A stretch of 6,968 nt of DNA, taken from NCBI GenBank assembly GCA_903921965.1, contig CAIXSE010000718.1:1-6968 (forward strand). The letters are read 5' to 3'. Positions 4,614 to 6,968 of this stretch are shown in pieces (the first letter of the stretch is position 1; every line of letters begins with the position of its first letter). A program made the position numbers and the translations under genes. The notes under the pieces are model-generated. The model made no database searches. It was not told where the DNA came from and was given only the letters and a program-made list of their open reading frames with translations. Source of the DNA: an uncultured Thermoleophilia bacterium. Its GTDB lineage: Bacteria; Actinomycetota; Thermoleophilia; UBA2241.

Positions 4614-6725
4614 TCATGACAGCACCGACTCCGCCGTATCCTCACCGCCGCGCTCCACGAGGCAGCGCGCGTCCAGCGCGAAGGCCCCCCGCGGCAGCAC
4701 GAGCAGCGGGTTCACCTCCACCTCGCTCACCTCAGGGTGGGCGGCCGCGAACCGCGACAGGGCGGCCGCGGCGGCGGCGGCGGCCTCGACGTCGAGGGGC
4801 GGCCTTCCGCGGGCGCCGCGCAGCAACGCGGCCCCGTGGAGCTCGTCGAACAGCCCCAGGGCGACCTCGGCCTCGACCGGCGCCAGCGCGGTCCTCACGT
4901 CGCGGATGAGCTCGGCGAACACGCCGCCCATCCCGACGAGGAGCAGCGGGCCGAAGCGCGCGTCGCGGCGGCAGCCGACGATCAGCTCGACGCCGTCCTG
5001 TACCGGCTGCTGCGCCTCGACGACCAGACCCGGCGGGCGGAGGCGCTCGAGCATGTCGCGGGCGGCGGCGGCCACGGCGTCGGCATCAGTCAGCCCGAGC
5101 ACGACGCCGCCGGCGTCGGACTTGTGCAGCAAGCCGAGCGCCTTCAGCACCACCGGGAAGCCGATCTCGGCCGCCGCTGCGGCGGCCTGCTCCGCGCCGG
5201 AGGCCTCGCGCGCCGCCGGGAACTCCAGGCCGGCGGCGCGGAGCGCGTCCCGCGCCTCGAGGTAGCCCGGGTCACGGGAGAGAGGCGACGCGGGGGCCGG
5301 CACGCCGGGCACCCCCGTCCCCGGCCGTTCGGCCACCCGCGCGAGAGCGTCGAGCGCCGCGACCCCGGAGGCGATCTCCCGGTAGACGGCCACGCCCCGG
5401 CCGCGCAGCACCGCGGCCGGGGCGGCCTGCGGGTACACGGTGCACGCGACGAGGGGCATCTGCCGGGAGTCTGCGGCGTCCGCCAGCAGCTGCGCCGCCG
5501 CCACCTCGGCCTCCGTGTGCTGCGGGAACTCCGGGAAGCGCGCCGACCAGTAGCCCATCTGCCCGACGGCGAAGACGGCGTCGACCTCGCCGCTGTCGCA
5601 CAGCACGGGGACCGCCCGGGCGAAGTTGTCGGGCTCGATCGTCGCGAGGGCGAAGTCCACCGGATTGGCGCCTGCACAGCCGGGCACCGCCGCGCACATG
5701 GCGTCCACCGTGACGTCGCTGAGCGCGGGGACGGCGAACCCCGCCTCGTGGAGGGCGTCGGCGGCGATGCCGCCGGGTCCGCCGCCGTCGCTGATGACGG
5801 CCACCCGGCGCCCGCGCAGCGGGCGTCCGCGCAGCGCCGTCGCCAGCTCGAAGAGCTCGCGCGGCGTCGCGGCACGCACCACCCCGCTGGCGCGGCAGAG
5901 CGCGTCCACGGCGGCGGAGCTCGAGACGAGCGCCCCGGTGTGCGAACGCGCCGCGCGCGCGCCGGCCGCGCTCCTTCCCGGGGCGAGCAGAATGACCGGG
6001 CGGCCGCTCGCGTTCACGGCCGCGGCCGCCGCACCGAGTTCGCGCCCGTCGACGAAGTCCTCCACGTACAGGGCGACGACCCGGGTGGGCTCGTGCTCCG
6101 CGAAGCCCGCGAGCACCTCCGCCGCCGTGAGGTCGGCCTGGTTGCCGAGGGTCACGTAGCGCGAGAACCCGCAGCCCCACTCGAGGGACCGCGCCACGAA
6201 CTCCTCGCCCATGGCCCCGCTCTGCGACACCAGACCCACGTCGCCGGCGGGGATGTCGAGGTAGGCGACGCCCTGGAAGCCGGCGGTCGTGTCGGCGAGG
6301 CCCATGCAGTTCGGCCCAAGCAGCACGGCTCCGGCCCGCCTGAGGCGGGCGACCGCCTCGCGCTGCCGGCGGCGGCCGTCTTCGCCGGCCTCGCCGAGGC
6401 CGGCGAAGATGCCCACGAAGGCTCGGCAGCCCAGGGCGAGGGCCTCGTCCAGCAGCGCCTCGAACGCGGACGCCGGCGTGGCGACCACGACCAGCTCGGG
6501 CGCCTCCGGCAGCTCCCCGAGCGACGCATGGACCGGGCGCCCGTACAGCTCGCCGCCTCGCCGGTTGACGAAGTAGAGCTCGCGGCGGCCGGCGGAGCGC
6601 GACAGCCTGAGCGCCAGGTCGCCGCCCCACTTGGAGGCGTCGGCCGACGCGCCCACGACCGCCACCGAACGCGGGTCGAACAGCGGCGTGAGGTCGCGCG
6701 GCACGCCGGCGTGCGGCTCGCACAT
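4614..6725 (-). CDS. Acyl-CoA synthetase, ADP/NDP-forming (acetate--CoA ligase family)
   Basis: This 703-residue fusion of the alpha and beta parts of an NDP-forming acyl-CoA synthetase interconverts an organic acid + CoA + ATP with acyl-CoA + ADP + Pi through a phospho-histidine. Domain order: a Rossmann CoA-binding domain (about 11-140; VAVVGAS 21-27, GPNCMG 137-142), a succinyl-CoA-ligase-like domain (about 160-300; LVSQSGAM 165-172, phosphorylated His262 in RSHTGAL), a second ligase-like domain (about 305-465; ISDGGGPGGIAAD 311-323, ANPVDF 353-358), and a C-terminal ATP-grasp domain (about 485-700; FPVVLKAL with Lys528, HKSDAGGV 534-541, GPLLLVGMGG 592-601, EVEVNPLLV 668-676). There is no GNAT domain at either end, so it is not a PatZ-type protein acetyltransferase. 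I chose the ATG at 6723-6725 with GGAGG five bases upstream; the GTG at 6729-6731 overlaps that site. It is the first gene of an operon with the SDR. The acid used (acetate, hydroxybutyrate, aryl acid and so on) cannot be assigned. Confidence 0.93.
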   Translation of the reverse strand: MCEPHAGVPRDLTPLFDPRSVAVVGASADASKWGGDLALRLSRSAGRRELYFVNRRGGELYGRPVHASLGELPEAPELVVVATPASAFEALLDEALALGCRAFVGIFAGLGEAGEDGRRRQREAVARLRRAGAVLLGPNCMGLADTTAGFQGVAYLDIPAGDVGLVSQSGAMGEEFVARSLEWGCGFSRYVTLGNQADLTAAEVLAGFAEHEPTRVVALYVEDFVDGRELGAAAAAVNASGRPVILLAPGRSAAGARAARSHTGALVSSSAAVDALCRASGVVRAATPRELFELATALRGRPLRGRRVAVISDGGGPGGIAADALHEAGFAVPALSDVTVDAMCAAVPGCAGANPVDFALATIEPDNFARAVPVLCDSGEVDAVFAVGQMGYWSARFPEFPQHTEAEVAAAQLLADAADSRQMPLVACTVYPQAAPAAVLRGRGVAVYREIASGVAALDALARVAERPGTGVPGVPAPASPLSRDPGYLEARDALRAAGLEFPAAREASGAEQAAAAAAEIGFPVVLKALGLLHKSDAGGVVLGLTDADAVAAAARDMLERLRPPGLVVEAQQPVQDGVELIVGCRRDARFGPLLLVGMGGVFAELIRDVRTALAPVEAEVALGLFDELHGAALLRGARGRPPLDVEAAAAAAAALSRFAAAHPEVSEVEVNPLLVLPRGAFALDARCLVERGGEDTAESVLS
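4761..4784 (-). repeat. Short GCC-rich run coding eight alanines
   Basis: Residues 648-655 of the synthetase are all Ala, encoded by an almost pure GCC run. It sits in a helix between the ATP-grasp lid and the final EVNP motif. Such runs are prone to slippage, but the frame is intact here. Confidence 0.6.
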
Positions 6726-6730
6726 GGGCA

Positions 6731-6735
6731 CCTCC
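6731..6735 (-). promoter_or_regulatory. Ribosome binding site of the acyl-CoA synthetase
   Basis: GGAGG lies five bases before the ATG at 6723-6725. It overlaps the alternative GTG by one base, which rules that codon out as the start. Confidence 0.75.
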
Positions 6736-6759
6736 GGGGGGTCTCGGGACTGGTGGGGC

Positions 6760-6779
6760 GAGCCTACGCGGGCAGGCTC
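6760..6779. promoter_or_regulatory. Inverted repeat GAGCCT-N8-AGGCTC over the -10, candidate operator
   Basis: Six-base perfect arms at 6760-6765 and 6774-6779 flank eight bases and cover the -10 box of the synthetase promoter and part of its spacer. A repressor bound here would block initiation. No regulator gene for it is visible nearby. Confidence 0.4.
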
Positions 6780-6789
6780 CCGACCTCAA
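6761..6789 (-). promoter_or_regulatory. Putative promoter of the synthetase-SDR operon
   Basis: On the minus strand TTGAGG (6784-6789) and TAGGCT (6761-6766) are 17 bases apart. Transcription would begin near 6754, about 28 nt before the ATG. This is the third such 17-bp-spaced pair in the window, each placed correctly before a gene. A short hairpin (CCCGCC 6793-6798, GGCGGG 6802-6807) lies just upstream of the -35. Confidence 0.55.
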
Positions 6790-6838
6790 GGGCCCGCCTC
6801 GGGCGGGGAGCCGGCGGGCGCGGCCGGCCGCGCAGACG

Positions 6839-6876
6839 CCGGGGGCCGGGGCGCCTCACGGCGCCCCGGCCCCCGG
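6839..6876 (-). terminator. Perfect 17-bp GC hairpin after the upstream minus-strand gene
   Basis: Arms 6839-6855 and 6860-6876 pair without mismatch around a four-base loop. In minus-strand RNA the loop is GUGA, a stable GNRA tetraloop. It lies 47 bp after the stop at 6924-6926 and before the next promoter, the position expected of a terminator. There is no T tract after it, so it would be a U-less terminator or a 3' stabiliser. The 47 bp between stop and hairpin show nothing else I can support. Confidence 0.65.
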
Positions 6877-6923
6877 GTACCACGCTCAGGCGGCGGCAGG
6901 CTGCGCCGCGCCGCCCGCCCTTC

Positions 6924-6968
6924 TCACCAGTCCGAGAAGCCCGTGTTGTACCAGAGCTTCTTGGTGCC
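6924..6968 (-). CDS. C-terminal 14 residues of an unidentified protein
   Basis: The minus strand reads from the window edge through GTKKLWYNTGFSDW to a TGA at 6924-6926. Every sense codon has G or C at the third position, matching the neighbours, and the stop is followed 47 bp later by a strong hairpin, so this is most likely the true end of a gene entering from the right. The tail is aromatic-rich (Trp, Tyr, Phe, Trp). Fourteen residues are too few for a family assignment. The other minus-strand frames here run on into Arg/Pro/Gly-rich sequence and look non-coding. Confidence 0.55.
   Translation of the reverse strand, partial: GTKKLWYNTGFSDW

Noticed and set aside
3752..4909. A 385-codon plus-strand frame opposite the SDR and synthetase genes
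   Set aside because: Arg/Pro/His/Gly-rich antisense shadow; the opposite strand codes for a clear SDR with all catalytic residues.
4614..6725. Synthetase as a PatZ-like protein lysine acetyltransferase
   Set aside because: PatZ-type proteins carry an additional GNAT domain of about 150-200 residues; here the protein ends with the ATP-grasp domain and the phospho-histidine motif is intact.
5272..6789. A 505-codon minus-strand frame within the synthetase gene
   Set aside because: It is a frame-shifted reading of the synthetase, almost wholly Arg/Gly/Ala, and stops far from any plausible gene end.

Overview
The window comes from a very GC-rich bacterial chromosome. Codon third positions are almost all G or C, all seven visible stop codons are TGA, and GTG starts are used beside ATG. 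Gene content (gatC-gatA, a short cold-shock protein, a YgjG/PatA-type putrescine aminotransferase, an ADP-forming acyl-CoA synthetase and TetR/SDR proteins) fits an Actinomycetota member, perhaps a deep lineage such as Thermoleophilia. That placement is an impression from gene style, not a proven assignment.

Layout from left to right. (1) 1-1236, minus strand: gatC and the first 296 codons of gatA, overlapping by four bases, with their own promoter. Together with gatB, not seen here, they make the amidotransferase that forms Gln-tRNA(Gln) and/or Asn-tRNA(Asn). (2) 1231-1601, minus strand: a single-domain cold-shock protein with its own promoter, a leader of about 75 nt and a strong intrinsic terminator whose T-rich tail runs into the -35 box of the gat promoter. 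(3) 1621-3739: a TetR-family regulator (minus) divergent from a putrescine aminotransferase gene, patA (plus). They share a 91-bp control region with overlapping -10-like boxes and two inverted repeats, so local control of diamine catabolism by the regulator is the natural inference. (4) 3740-3808: a GC-rich two-way hairpin between convergent genes. (5) 3809-6789, minus strand: a two-gene operon made of a three-domain ADP/NDP-forming acyl-CoA synthetase followed by an SDR oxidoreductase, with a promoter at 6761-6789. (6) 6839-6968: a GC-rich 17-bp hairpin and the last 14 codons of an unidentified minus-strand gene.

How the genes may work together. PatA moves an amino group from putrescine to 2-oxoglutarate and yields 4-aminobutanal. 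The synthetase/SDR pair looks like a catabolic module for a hydroxy- or oxo-acid handled as a CoA ester. A link between that module and diamine breakdown is possible but unproven, since the two units are convergent and separated by a terminator-like hairpin. I see no CRISPR array, insertion sequence, tRNA or rRNA gene, and no candidate for a wholly new system. The most informative unexplained parts are the tetR-patA control region and the substrate of the synthetase-SDR operon.
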